64,000 bases of DNA from Anthracocystis setariae (taxonomy: Eukaryota; Basidiomycota; Ustilaginomycetes; Ustilaginales; Ustilaginaceae): the NCBI GenBank assembly GCA_928724745.1, contig CAKMXJ010000032.1, positions 248,001 to 312,000 on the forward strand, read 5' to 3'. The notes beneath the pieces were generated by a model. That model was not told the DNA's origin, searched no databases, and saw only the letters and a list, made by a program, of their open reading frames with translations. Below are positions 10,558 to 20,419 of the stretch, piece after piece; the first letter of the stretch is position 1, and every line of letters starts with the position of its first letter. Position numbers and translations under genes: made by a program.

Positions 10558-11380
10558 ATGTCGAGCCCCAACGTACACGTAGTCCAGCATCCGCTCATCT
10601 CGCATCATCTCGCTAACCTTCGTCTTGCGGATACTTCGCCCAAAGGTAAGTCTGGCTCCCTGGATCTCCGCGTATGACCCCAACGATGCTGATCCACTTG
10701 CTGATTCTCCCGGTGACGTTGACAGAGTTCCGCTCGTTGGTTCGAAACATCTCGACGGTACTGTGCATCGAGGCGTCGCGCTCTCTCGCGGTGCGGCAGG
10801 TGCAAGGTGAGGGTCCGCTCTCAACGTTCCAAGGCGAGCAACTGTCCGAACGCATCGGCCTGGTGCCCATTCTGCGTGCTGGTCTAGGCATGACCGAGGC
10901 ATGTCTAGACCTGCTGCCGGAAACCACATCCGTGCTGCATATCGGACTGTTCCGCGAAAAGGTTTCGCTCCAACCGGTGGAATACTACAACAAGCTGCCT
11001 GTCACGCCAACAGTAGACCAGGTGCTGATTCTGGATCCGCTTATTGCAACGGGTGGAACAGCAGTGGTGAGTAACTCATTCCCTCTTTGGCTAACTTGCC
11101 TCTTTCAGATCAAGCTAGCTGACATGCCCTTCTTCTTTACTTTCTTTGTCGGATTTGGGTGTAGGCGTGCATCCAAATGATTCTGGACTGGGGTGTGCCG
11201 GTGGAAAAGATCAAGTTCCTGTGTGTGCTTGCATCCAAGAAGGGGTTGGAGAACGTGACTGCGGCAGTCCCTGGGCTGGAGATTTGGGTGGGGCATGTGG
11301 ATCCGGAGTTGAGCGACAAGGGTTTGATCTTGCCAGGGTTGGGTGACACCGGTGACCGTTTGTTCGATACCAGAACGTAG
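10558..11380 (+). CDS. FUR1: uracil phosphoribosyltransferase (3 exons)
   Basis: Exons 10558-10645, 10726-11066 and 11165-11380 give 214 residues in phase. Donors are GTAAGT and GTGAGT. The enzyme makes UMP from uracil and PRPP in pyrimidine salvage. Visible family features are the N-terminal VVQHPLISHHLANLR block, FRSLVRNIS, the VPILRAGLGM segment, the PRPP-binding loop LILDPLIATGGTA that spans the second splice junction, and a C-terminal LPGLGDTGDRLFDT block typical of UPRT. The length matches the family. Established knowledge: loss of this enzyme gives 5-fluorouracil resistance in fungi. Confidence 0.95.
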
Positions 11381-13347
11381 ACTCCACAGCCGCACTTGGC
11401 TGGCTTCTCTTGTAGACTTTTTCGTGATGGATCAGCATCAACTTGCCCAAATACAGGCTTGGTTGCTCGATAGCATGGGTCTACTTTGCGGTGAGGATTG
11501 GACCAGCATGAGCGACTTTGCAGTTTTCCACATCTGTTAGGACGGGGACCGTAACAAACGTTGATCCGACAATTGCAATTTGAGTGTCTGTTTGACTGGA
11601 GGCGACACAAAGCGTATCTGCAAAATTTCGGCCAAAAAGAGAAAGTGAGTACCTTTCGGGTCACAGATTTTCCTGTTGTCGCGCAGCGGGCGGTGATCTT
11701 CCGACGAATTTTGTTTGTCGTAGCCGGTGATATGCAAAGTGCACCTTGAGCTCTCTTATGCCAGACCACCTTTTTGCGAAACCGTTCTTCAGAGATGCGA
11801 TGCACTACATGTTTCGAACAGATTATTGGGCTTCGAGTCCATACATCGATGATGAAAATGACTTTGGCTTCGACAAGAGCCTACGATTCGGTGAATTCCG
11901 ATGCAGTCACCCTTCGACTGCACTGGCGCGCTGGATTCGGGGAATTTTGCCATTTAGAACAGGAACGTTGGATGCCCACGTTTTTCGGTTTTATATATTT
12001 TGGCACTCCGCAAGGCTTCACTCCGCGAGAGATTGCGCGATGAGACGTGAGGATCTCTACTTCAAGGCTGCCGGCCATGACAAGTAAGGATGATGGAGAG
12101 AGGTATCACTGAGGGCAAACATCTTGTTCCACAGACGCAGGTTTCAGACACTCGCACGAAACACGCATAGACAGTCCGACCGTGGTGGTTGACAGAAGAC
12201 TCGTGCATCCACTCAACCAGCTGGACTTGAAGAGTGAGAATCGCGGTCCACTTCCGATCGGCTTCATCGTCCAGGCAAGTTCGGGCTGTCAATGCAGCCA
12301 TTCATATGACTGGAATAACGATGTGCTTCTACTACCGACATCAGTCAGCATTGTCTTTCCGCCGGATAGGTGCAAATAGGCGATCGATTGGCGCCCTGAC
12401 GTGCCGGTAGAAGTGCGGCTCGGAATCGCCATTTTATTGGCGCATGCAACAGCAGTGGACCAAGACATACGTTTGGCCGATCAAACGGCTCTCGCCAAAC
12501 ACATCGGCTTCGGACGAGGCGGCTGGCTACAGGCGGGATGGAACGCAAAATACGATGCAGTCGAATACGGTGCAGGCTCCTGGACAAGTCGGTCTTTTTT
12601 ATTTAATTGATAACCGCGAGGGTCGTCGATTCTGGAACCCTAAATTTTTTTTTTTTTGATATGCCAGTGTGCTCATGCCATCCATGCCCAGAAGGGTTAG
12701 AAGATCGCCTGATATGCTTGTTGCTACCAGTTGTGGGCACATCGCTCTCTTCTGTCAGTCTTGATCGTACAGTACAGTGTCTCGCTTTGCCTCCCTAGCC
12801 AAGTTGCTGGTTCCATCGCTTTCGAGCGGTCCGACGCCTGCTCCAAGTCCTCGTCATCCATCCATTCGCTCCTTCTCCCCAATTGCCCAACGGCTTTGTC
12901 CACCACTTTTCATCGGTACCTGCTTCACCTATAGGCCGACCGCAACGCCTCTACCTTCGATCGAAACCAAGCACGGATTCGGCAGCAAAGACCTCAGCGT
13001 ACCCTTGCATCAATTTGATACTACCTTACCAGTCTGCCGTTCGACATCTCTGCCTCTGCCTCCGACCAGTGCAGCTTGCCTTGATCCTCCTCTTCACCTC
13101 CTCAGTATCGCTCGTGTCCACACGCCTCAGGCTCAAACAAAGCTCCCTCTCCCTGGACGACCATTACCTGTACCGACTGTCCTAGCTTCCTTCCTTACCG
13201 CCAACAAAAATTTTGCAGCTCTATCAACGCCCTCAAGGAATTTAAGCAACTCTGGACTCGCCTCTTTCGACGATATCATCTCCCCTTCTTATCACTTTTA
13301 CTACACCTCGACTCTATCCTTCCGATCCCTCCAAACACATCCTCATC
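11381..13347. other. long intergenic region upstream of the ZIP transporter
   Basis: I support no gene in these 2 kb. Short open frames occur on both strands but none has a recognisable domain. A T tract of about 14 lies at 12645-12658. The motif GTACAGTACAGTGT lies at about 12768-12780. From about 12780 to the ZIP start the plus strand is strongly C/T-rich with a long ATG-less open frame, which fits a transcribed leader. Confidence 0.45.
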
Positions 13348-14427
13348 ATGTCTGACCAGGTCCAGTGTTCCGGTCCCGTGGACAATGGCACCAGCTCCAC
13401 CGGTCTCCGCATCGGTGCTATCTTTATCATCTGGGCCTCCTCCACGGCTATCACCCTCTTCCCCGTCCTCACCCGACGCGTTCCCCGTCTCTCGATCCAC
13501 CGCGAGGTGTTCGACTTTGCCAAGTACTTTGGTTCCGGTGTCATTATCGCCACCGCCTTCATCCATCTCTTGTCACCGGCAGCAAGTACCGATGAACTCG
13601 GCTCGCCATGCCTTAACTCCAACTTCCAAAACTACCCCTTTGCGTTCGCGTTCGCCATGATCTCCATGTTCCTTACCTTCATCGTCGAACTTTTCGCTTA
13701 CCGCATCGGATCCAAGGTCGCCAACAAGCTCGCTTACGACCCGCACACCGGTGGTCATCACCATGCCGCCGAGCACAGCAGCCACGTCGTATGTGAAGCT
13801 GAACGCTCCCATTCTACCCACAAACATGCTCACTCCGACGACGTCGAGCAGGCCGTCTCCGCTACCAGCCCTCATTCCGCTGACGAGGTAAAGCTCGCTT
13901 CCGATGCCTCGTCCACCGACACGACCATCGCAGTCTCCGCTCAGGCTTCCGAGATCCTCGGTGTCATGATTCTCGAGTTCGGTGTCATCTTCCACTCCGT
14001 CATCATCGGTATCACTCTCGGTACCACCACCGACTTTATCCAGCTCTTTATCGTCATCATCTTCCACCAGATGTTCGAGGGTCTTGGTCTTGGTACTCGT
14101 CTCGCCTTCCTTCCTCTCGCCATGAAGAGGTGGATTCCCATCCTAGGTGCTGTCCTTTACGGCTTTGTTACGCCTCTCGGTATCGCCATCGGTCTCGGTA
14201 TCCGTCACACTTTCAACGGAGACTCCACCGAAGCTGCCTACGTCATTGGTACTTTCGACTCGGTCTCCGCTGGTATCCTTCTCTACACTGGTCTCGTAGA
14301 GCTCCTCGCCCACGAATTCATCTTCAACGAAAAGATGCGCACCGCTCCTCTCAAGAAGGTCGTCCTCAGCATCGTCGAGATGCTCACCGGTGCCGGTATC
14401 ATGGCCCTCCTCGGTCGCTGGGCGTAA
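13348..14427 (+). CDS. ZIP-family zinc (iron) transporter, plasma-membrane type
   Basis: The product has 359 residues and no intron. It has the ZIP layout of three hydrophobic helices, a variable cytosolic loop (about residues 130-195) rich in His (GGHHHAAEHSSH, HSTHKHAHSDD), and then five helices. Helix 4 carries HSVIIGITLG and helix 5 carries HQMFEGLGLG, which are the metal-binding signature helices of the family. The N-terminus has two cysteines and a GLRIGAIF helix start, and the tail ends in ALLGRWA as in Zrt1/Zrt2 proteins. The predicted role is Zn2+ uptake into the cytosol. Which of the Zrt1 or Zrt2 groups it belongs to cannot be settled by eye. I did not find a clear Zap1-type site upstream. 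Confidence 0.93.
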   Translation: MSDQVQCSGPVDNGTSSTGLRIGAIFIIWASSTAITLFPVLTRRVPRLSIHREVFDFAKYFGSGVIIATAFIHLLSPAASTDELGSPCLNSNFQNYPFAFAFAMISMFLTFIVELFAYRIGSKVANKLAYDPHTGGHHHAAEHSSHVVCEAERSHSTHKHAHSDDVEQAVSATSPHSADEVKLASDASSTDTTIAVSAQASEILGVMILEFGVIFHSVIIGITLGTTTDFIQLFIVIIFHQMFEGLGLGTRLAFLPLAMKRWIPILGAVLYGFVTPLGIAIGLGIRHTFNGDSTEAAYVIGTFDSVSAGILLYTGLVELLAHEFIFNEKMRTAPLKKVVLSIVEMLTGAGIMALLGRWA

Positions 14428-15332
14428 CGTTTCTTTCGTTTCTAGTCCTTTCTTCGTTTCTCTTTCGACGCTTTTTTTTCCATTGGGATTGAATGGTTTC
14501 ATTCTGGATACCACAGATCACGACCAAAGGACAGGTCAGGTTTGCTTTTTTATGGAATCTCTCAACGCCATGTGTACGCTCATCTTTATAGATTTATCCC
14601 TCCAAAATATAGGTGTCGCTCTCTCCTATAACGCAATGATACTTTATGCTGCAAATCATGGTCTCAGTTCTGTCGTGCACCGTCGAGAGCGATCGTGATT
14701 AGCCTGATCGATGAGAGGGATTAATGAGGAACTCGGGGGGGTGAAACTCTGAGTCTCATCTGAGCCCAGGTCCAAAGCGTGCTCATGTTCGTACTGTGGG
14801 CTGATGTACTCCAATCAGTCTGCTATGTGAGATGCATTCTCAAAACAGGAGCCAGCCTGACTCCGAACTGAAATGACAAGACTGCGCAAAAGACAAAGGA
14901 TGCGGAAGTGTGATTGTCGACACACATCGACCTCCCTCCGCTCCGCAGTTGGCGGCTTTCAGCACTCGACTATAAAGCTTCCTTTTGGACTCCATCCGCT
15001 CTTTCACTTCTCTTCCCTCCCATCAGCGTCTTTTTCTCCATACTCGAGTTCGTACTTTTACCTTTTAAAAGCGAGCTAGACCCAACAAAACCTCCACGGC
15101 ACACCTTCTGATCCATATTGGTCGCTTACTAGACTTCTTTGTCGAGCTCGTCACAGCTCAACATCCTTACACGTCGCCATCAAGACAAGGTCGGATCGGT
15201 GCACTTCAATCCACTCGCCAGTTCCGTTGCACACGACTGATCCATAGAGATCATAGCCTTTCACTTCCCCTCGGTCTCATACCTTTCCTCACCAACACCT
15301 CACACTTTGATCAACACGGCTCGCACAGCGGC
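14428..15332. other. intergenic region between ZIP transporter and first HTH gene
   Basis: No gene is supported. It contains the ZIP 3' end and, from about 14980, a pyrimidine-rich stretch that probably is the leader of the HTH gene. Confidence 0.45.
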
Positions 15333-15725
15333 ATGAAGACCCCTTCGGCTCCACACACCAAGGTCGAGTTCTTCAACTCTTTCGAGGAGAACGGCAATGG
15401 CGGAAAGACCCCGACCCACTCTCCTGCTTTCGATGGACGATCCACGTCTCAGCAATACGCATCGTCTTCCGCATCTTCCTCGCCTAATGAGCCCCCTACT
15501 AAGAGGAAAGCAGCTCGTCGCCGAACGACCGAATCCGAGCTTCACACAATCTCGACTCTCGCCCGTGCTGGCAAGGGTGCTGCCGAGATCGCTCAACTGC
15601 TCGATCTAAATGTCAACACTGTAAGATGGAGGCTCCAGAGATTGCGAAAACGAGAAAGCGAGGAGATCGACAACGTTTTCAAGTCCCTGCCCTCGCGTAA
15701 GACGAAGCAGACCACCAAAAAGTGA
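15333..15725 (+). CDS. small helix-turn-helix protein A
   Basis: This protein has 130 residues. The N-terminal half is Ser/Pro/Thr-rich and looks disordered. A basic patch (TKRKAARRR, about residues 56-64) leads into a helix-turn-helix of about residues 66-106 (ESELHTISTLARAGKGAAEIAQLL, then a turn and NTVRWRLQRLRKR). The tail is Lys-rich. The motif resembles homeodomain-like HTH units found at the N-terminus of Tc1/Pogo-type transposases and in stand-alone regulators. I infer DNA binding; no catalytic domain follows. The next gene on the same strand encodes the same kind of protein. I do not recognise a named family. Confidence 0.65.
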   Translation: MKTPSAPHTKVEFFNSFEENGNGGKTPTHSPAFDGRSTSQQYASSSASSSPNEPPTKRKAARRRTTESELHTISTLARAGKGAAEIAQLLDLNVNTVRWRLQRLRKRESEEIDNVFKSLPSRKTKQTTKK

Positions 15726-16176
15726 ATGTCGACTACATGGACTCTCTCAGCCATGCCTCCTGTTGACGAAACTGTAGACCTAGTTTTTTTTTTTTTTTTC
15801 TCGAATGTGTTCCAACAATGGCAGAAGTGAATCGTTCTCCTTCCAAAACTTCTTGTGCTTTCGTGATGACATTTTGAATGAGGTCGCCGCCCTGGGTGAG
15901 CTACCCAAAAGTTGGCATTCCAAGGACATCAAAGCTGCGGAAACGAAACAAAGCTAGGTTGCTCCGTTTCCACACCTCCTTTCCGCAGCGTGTATCGTCA
16001 TTCATAGCACCAGAATGGACGCTTTGTTTAGTACTTAAAGTCGGTTCTCGACATCCCCACATTGTATCCGTCTCCCATCTCTTCTCGGCCTGTCGAGTCT
16101 GGCCTCCGAGTCACAACCCAGCTTCGCTTCAGCCACCTCCCTCTTCCTCTTCCTCCTTCTTTTGACCTTCTTCAGC
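15726..16176. other. intergenic region between the two HTH genes
   Basis: No gene is supported. A T tract of about 17 lies near 15784-15800, just after the first HTH gene. About 16060-16165 is pyrimidine-rich and probably forms the leader of the second HTH gene. Confidence 0.45.
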
Positions 16177-16764
16177 ATGATCAACTCCGCCAACAACCGC
16201 GACGATCCTGATTTCGTCCTATCTCGAACTGCCTCTCCCGATGCGAGTGTTTCCTCTACCACCAGTGCTCGATCTTCCAACACGGAGGTTATCGTCCTCC
16301 TATCGGACGCCTCCTCAACTTCCGACATCGATAACGACAATTGCAAGCCTTCTCCTAGCCTTAGCTCTGAATTCCCTCCCCTGCAAAACGTAGCTGCTGT
16401 CAAACGTGGCTCTCCCACCCCACCCCCACCCTCCGAGAAAGTTCAACGTGAAGGGAACGCCAAGCCTCGCAGACCCAGTCGAGTACCACTAACGGAAATC
16501 GAACAAGCACAAATCATCTCGCTTCGTTCCGCCGGTTGGCAATACACTCGTATCGCACAACAACTCGAGAGACCTCGCACAACGGTTTTCAACTTCTGCC
16601 GTAGAAGACAGGCTAGAATCGACCAGTTCGCCGCAAATTTGCCCGGATCCAGCCTTCTCAAATCCGACAACGCCGATGACTGCAAGATCGGCAAGATCAA
16701 GAGACACACCGCTCCTCAACCCGCCAACGTCAACAAACGCGTCAAAAAGTACGAATCTCTCTGA
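16177..16764 (+). CDS. small helix-turn-helix protein B
   Basis: This protein has 195 residues when started at the first real ATG (the longer frame begins with TTG). Residues 1-90 are Ser/Asp/Pro-rich and disordered. A basic Arg/Lys/Pro stretch precedes an HTH of about residues 104-146: LTEIEQAQIISLRSAGWQY, then TRIAQQLERPRTTVFNFCRRR. The tail is basic. By eye it aligns with HTH protein A over the whole motif (shared Glu, AG turn, IAQ-L, TV and a following Arg cluster ending in ID), though identity is modest. I infer a DNA-binding regulator or a domesticated transposase-type HTH. I do not recognise a named gene. Confidence 0.65.
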   Translation: MINSANNRDDPDFVLSRTASPDASVSSTTSARSSNTEVIVLLSDASSTSDIDNDNCKPSPSLSSEFPPLQNVAAVKRGSPTPPPPSEKVQREGNAKPRRPSRVPLTEIEQAQIISLRSAGWQYTRIAQQLERPRTTVFNFCRRRQARIDQFAANLPGSSLLKSDNADDCKIGKIKRHTAPQPANVNKRVKKYESL

Positions 16765-16941
16765 AGTGTGACGGCTGTCAGGTAATGCGGTGAACAAGAA
16801 CCCGCGTAGCTCAAGAACAAGCTTCAAGGAACCATCTCTCCTCATCTCACAGTCAAAATCGTACTTCAATGGTGTGCGTCAAAGCATGTAGCGAGTTAGA
16901 CAAATCGCATTGTACACAGTCCCCCAAAAAGAATCCCAAGT

Positions 16942-18693
16942 CTACGTAGCCCATGCAACCCTTGCGCGCTCCTTCCTCCACAACACATGAGCGCCCCTCC
17001 TCGGCCCCAGCAAGTATCCCCTATCCAACTCCACCCTCACCCTCCCCTCCCCCTTTCCAAAGACCTTGTTCAACCTGCGCATCGCACTCGGCCAGGCATA
17101 CACCACGATTTGATCCAACCTCCTTCCACACCTCTTATCCGTACCTGGCCAATCCTTCAACAGCTGGACGGCCTCGATAAAGTCGTGCATATCCGTTTCC
17201 AACTGAAACACATCCGCGCTGTCCGCACTGCGTCGAAGATCGGCCTCCGTCGCAGAATCCTCGGCCTCCGCATCGTCATCGGCTGCAGCGTCCAACGTCG
17301 GCAGCTGGCTCGGTGACCAAGTATCCCCGCCACTGCTGAAGGCAAGACCTCGCCTTCGAGTGACCAACCTCAACTCGAGCTTCTCCAACAACGGCAAGGC
17401 GGTTCTCAACTCGGCAGCCGTGCCAGCATTCATCCCAAACACCAGCAGCTCCAACTCCCTCAAGTCCTCAAACGTCGGCAGACTTAGATAGGGAATCGTA
17501 GTCAACTCGGTACATAGCCGCTTTGGCTGAGGACCTTTTTCCAATCTTGAAACCGTGCCCGTGTGCAGCGCGCCCATGCTGAACAGATCCAGGCTCAGCT
17601 CGTCCAGATTCGGGCTCGCGAGCAACATCTGCTCAACGCCAACCGAGAGCGCACCATGGTCAGCGAGAGCCGAGGGACAGTAACCCGAGTTGTCGAATTC
17701 GGAGCTTCCGATTTGAAGGTGGCGGACGTGCTTTCCCAACGAGGGGTTGTGGAGCGCGAGAGTCACTCGGAATGAGCGGAACGAGGACGGAGTGTGCAGC
17801 GAGACCGAGTGGTACAGCCGAGGGATGATGAGAGAGTAGTAGCGGCGGGAGAGGAGAAGAATGTTGGTAGGACAGGATCGAGGCTCGTTCGGAGACAGAC
17901 TGGGACATGCCGCAAGCAGGAGAATTTGAGAAAGCAGTTCCTCCGGAAGTTGACAGAAGATGCTTTGGCCCTCCGTGTCGGTCGCCATTGTGAACCCTGC
18001 CGGATTCGAGCGGGTCGGATACGTCAGAGGAGATGTTTCCGGTGACGACGAGCTTGATTTTTTATGTGAATCCCTCGTTGAAGCGATATTTGATGAAGGC
18101 GACCTGTTGCCGAGAAGGGAGGCGATCCAAAGAGCAAACTGACGCAAGCGTTGACCGACTTTCGTGTCAAGTGCCTCGAATGTGAGCACACGAACCAGAC
18201 TCGATATCTCTGGATAGACAGGCACCTCGATGCTCCTAGATGGATCCGTCACTGCGATCCAATCTCTCCTCTGAGCAGCAGTTAATAGATTCCTGCTGCG
18301 TCCACCACTCCTAGCTGAGTGAGCCGTTTGCCTGTTGGCTTGTCCTCCGTCGAGCGTTCTGTGCAAATGGCGATGTAAGAACGGTCTCAGCACTCCGTTT
18401 GACTGATCGATATGATCTGGTAAATTTGTGCCCCCGATTCCACCGCCGTTCCACTGCGTGCTGGGGACGATCGGTGCGCCACTCGGCCAAGTGGTCGACT
18501 CGAGGAAGAGAAGATTCGAGTGATTGTTAGCTTGCCTTGATGCCAAACGAGCCTGTAGTCTAGCTCCGAAGCGATCACAAAGACGATCTAATCCGTTGCG
18601 AATGCCAAGGTAGATGAGACGCGAAATGATAAACGCAGCAACTGCGTCAAGGAGGAGGTGGGAGACCGAGAACATGAACAGTGGGACCAGCAT
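16942..18693 (-). CDS. F-box-like protein with N-terminal hydrophobic segment
   Basis: The product has 583 residues from the first ATG of the frame. Residues about 1-38 are hydrophobic (MLVPLFMFSVSHLLLDAVAAF) and could be a signal anchor. A long low-complexity region follows. Around residues 245-290 is an F-box-like block (CQLPEELLSQILLLA ... LLLSRRYYSLIIPRLYHSVSL), as in fungal F-box proteins that link substrates to SCF ubiquitin ligases. The C-terminal part has weak leucine-rich-like strands (LDELSLDLFSM, LRELELLVFGM, LEKLELRLV). A shorter 348-residue protein starting at the ATG at 17988, just before the F-box, is a real alternative. The gene is divergent from the SnoaL-like gene. Confidence 0.68.
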   Translation of the reverse strand: MLVPLFMFSVSHLLLDAVAAFIISRLIYLGIRNGLDRLCDRFGARLQARLASRQANNHSNLLFLESTTWPSGAPIVPSTQWNGGGIGGTNLPDHIDQSNGVLRPFLHRHLHRTLDGGQANRQTAHSARSGGRSRNLLTAAQRRDWIAVTDPSRSIEVPVYPEISSLVRVLTFEALDTKVGQRLRQFALWIASLLGNRSPSSNIASTRDSHKKSSSSSPETSPLTYPTRSNPAGFTMATDTEGQSIFCQLPEELLSQILLLAACPSLSPNEPRSCPTNILLLSRRYYSLIIPRLYHSVSLHTPSSFRSFRVTLALHNPSLGKHVRHLQIGSSEFDNSGYCPSALADHGALSVGVEQMLLASPNLDELSLDLFSMGALHTGTVSRLEKGPQPKRLCTELTTIPYLSLPTFEDLRELELLVFGMNAGTAAELRTALPLLEKLELRLVTRRRGLAFSSGGDTWSPSQLPTLDAAADDDAEAEDSATEADLRRSADSADVFQLETDMHDFIEAVQLLKDWPGTDKRCGRRLDQIVVYAWPSAMRRLNKVFGKGEGRVRVELDRGYLLGPRRGAHVLWRKERARVAWAT

Positions 18694-19342
18694 CCGGAGC
18701 TGTATCGTAGACAATTGCAGCCAGGTACGAGGTCTCGCAGGCGTGGCAGCGCGGCGAGTGGTACTCTAAAGGTACCCGGTTGGAGCCTTAGTCGCAAGAA
18801 CAAGAAGTCGAGTTGTCGCGATCCGAGATTGAGTCACAACGTTGCTGCTACTGTTACCTAGATCCGTGAGTTGTACGAAGGGACAGGAGCATGCAACATA
18901 GGTTAGAGCCTGCAGCGAATGCGAGATAGAGCTTCACATATCAGATGCGAGTATGTTGCAGTGTTGCGGTGAAGACGAGGGGTGATGATGGTGAGGTGTT
19001 TGTTGCAAAGAGGGTCTTTGAGGAGGAGCGGGTAAGGCAGCAATGGAAAGATTTGTGAGGCTGGCCAAAGCATCATCCTGACTCCGGCTAATCGGATACC
19101 GGCCAAAAATACCGCTGCTTCACAGTGACCCTGCATGAAGCCCGTCTCCCGATCGAACTCGAGATCGGCACATTTCAAGAATGTCGGACCAGATCCGCGT
19201 GCTCCACTTTCTTCGGTCCAAGACCCTGTGACCCTCGAGCCAGCTTGTTGGTTTCCCTGGCAAGCTGCCTCACTAGCATAAAAGCCGACGTTCATCAGAC
19301 AGGCAACTACCTTCGTCAACGACAAGCCTCGCTCCATCCATC
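18694..19342. promoter_or_regulatory. divergent intergenic region between F-box-like and SnoaL-like genes
   Basis: No gene is supported, and I see no clear repeat or recognised operator. Confidence 0.4.
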
Positions 19343-19935
19343 ATGTCGACCAATCAACACTCTTCCGAAGACGAGCTGCCACCAGCTGGCAACCCCGCCG
19401 AGAACTCGAACAAAGATGTCCCGCCCGCCATCGCCAATTTCGTCGAAGCGTTTTACAAGATCTCGGACACGCCGGACGTGCACGAACAATATGCCGACGA
19501 CTTTTACATCCACGATGAGGATCGTTTGAGCTTTCAGATTGGACCCATGCAGCCCACCAACAAGCGTGAGGGCATTGTCGCTTGGAGACAGAAGGGATGG
19601 GAAGGCGTGACACGACGAAAGCATGTTGTCAACGGCATCTTCATCAGCCCCAAGTGGGAGAATGAGATCATGCTTGACGGAACCGTGGAAATGGACAAGA
19701 ATGGAGCTACACTCAAGTTCAACTGGGCAGGAAGGATGGTGTTTGATCAGGAAAGCCTCGATCAAGGCTCTCCCAAGATCGAATCGTACAAGGTTTGGCT
19801 GGTAAGTAGTCGAACGGGTAATCCATGCGAGCCTCAATGCACAGATACTGACCAGAGATCCCTTCTATATGAATACCTGTCTATGACATTCGTCTTGCCT
19901 GCACTCCAATCACACCAATCCAGAGCCAGGACTGA
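19343..19935 (+). CDS. SnoaL/NTF2-like small protein (3' end uncertain)
   Basis: Exon 1 (19343-19801, 153 codons) is well supported. Residues about 28-150 read as an NTF2-like cone fold of the SnoaL/polyketide-cyclase type: FVEAFYKISDTPDVHEQYADDF, then KREGIVAWRQKGWEGV, and strands ending in IESYKVWL. A GTAAGT donor follows directly after that last strand. The most natural acceptor I see adds a four-codon exon (Ser-Gln-Asp-stop, 19924-19935), giving 156 residues. An acceptor at about 19855 would add a longer basic tail instead. These folds serve as enzymes or binding proteins, and no function can be assigned from sequence alone. Confidence 0.68.
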
Positions 19936-20169
19936 GCCGCTTTTCATTTGGCGCCAGTCATCATGCATCTTGTTCCGCCTCCATGCCAGCCCTGGATTGT
20001 TATAGTTTCTCGTTCTGTGTTGTGTTCTACACCTGTTTGTGTTTGTTTCCGGATGAGAGTCGTCTAAAGGAAGCACGGATCTCCATCGAGTTGGCCCGCC
20101 TTCTTGTGCAATGGGTAAGATTCTGCACAGCTCCACGTTGTGAGACCGACAGAGCTTCAGAGTAAATAA

Positions 20170-20205
<36 letters not shown>

Positions 20206-20419
20206 AGTCCGGCGATGCTGCTCCGAAACCGCGAGGACCCTTGATCGCGGCTGTTTGTGGCTGAGCGCTGCTTGGTGATGCGGACGGCTTATGCAGGTCC
20301 ATCAACCATCAACTCGACATCGAACCGTCCCTGTGAAATTCAGAGCTTGTGGCTCCTCTTTCATCTTCATCATCCCCTTCTCTTCACCCATCAACGGTTG
20401 CAAAGGAGAGGCGAGAATC
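19936..20419. other. intergenic region with homopolymer, upstream of the Ytp1-like gene
   Basis: No gene is supported. The Ytp1 frame is open further upstream, with an ATG at 20291, but the residues it would add are not hydrophobic and do not improve the signal peptide. Confidence 0.4.
20171..20204 (+). repeat. A homopolymer of 34 bases
   Basis: An uninterrupted run of A lies between the SnoaL-like gene and the Ytp1-like gene. It is the longest homopolymer I see in the window. It is probably a length-variable microsatellite. No target-site duplication or retroelement body was seen next to it. Confidence 0.9.

Noticed and set aside
11137..11805. 222-codon open frame on the minus strand over the last UPRT exon
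   Set aside because: Cys/Arg/Ser-rich nonsense opposite a conserved exon; no start context or domain.
12777..13355. 192-codon open frame upstream of the ZIP transporter
   Set aside because: It starts with GTG, has no ATG start, is Pro/Ser-rich because the DNA is C/T-rich, and overlaps the true ATG. It fits a pyrimidine-rich leader.
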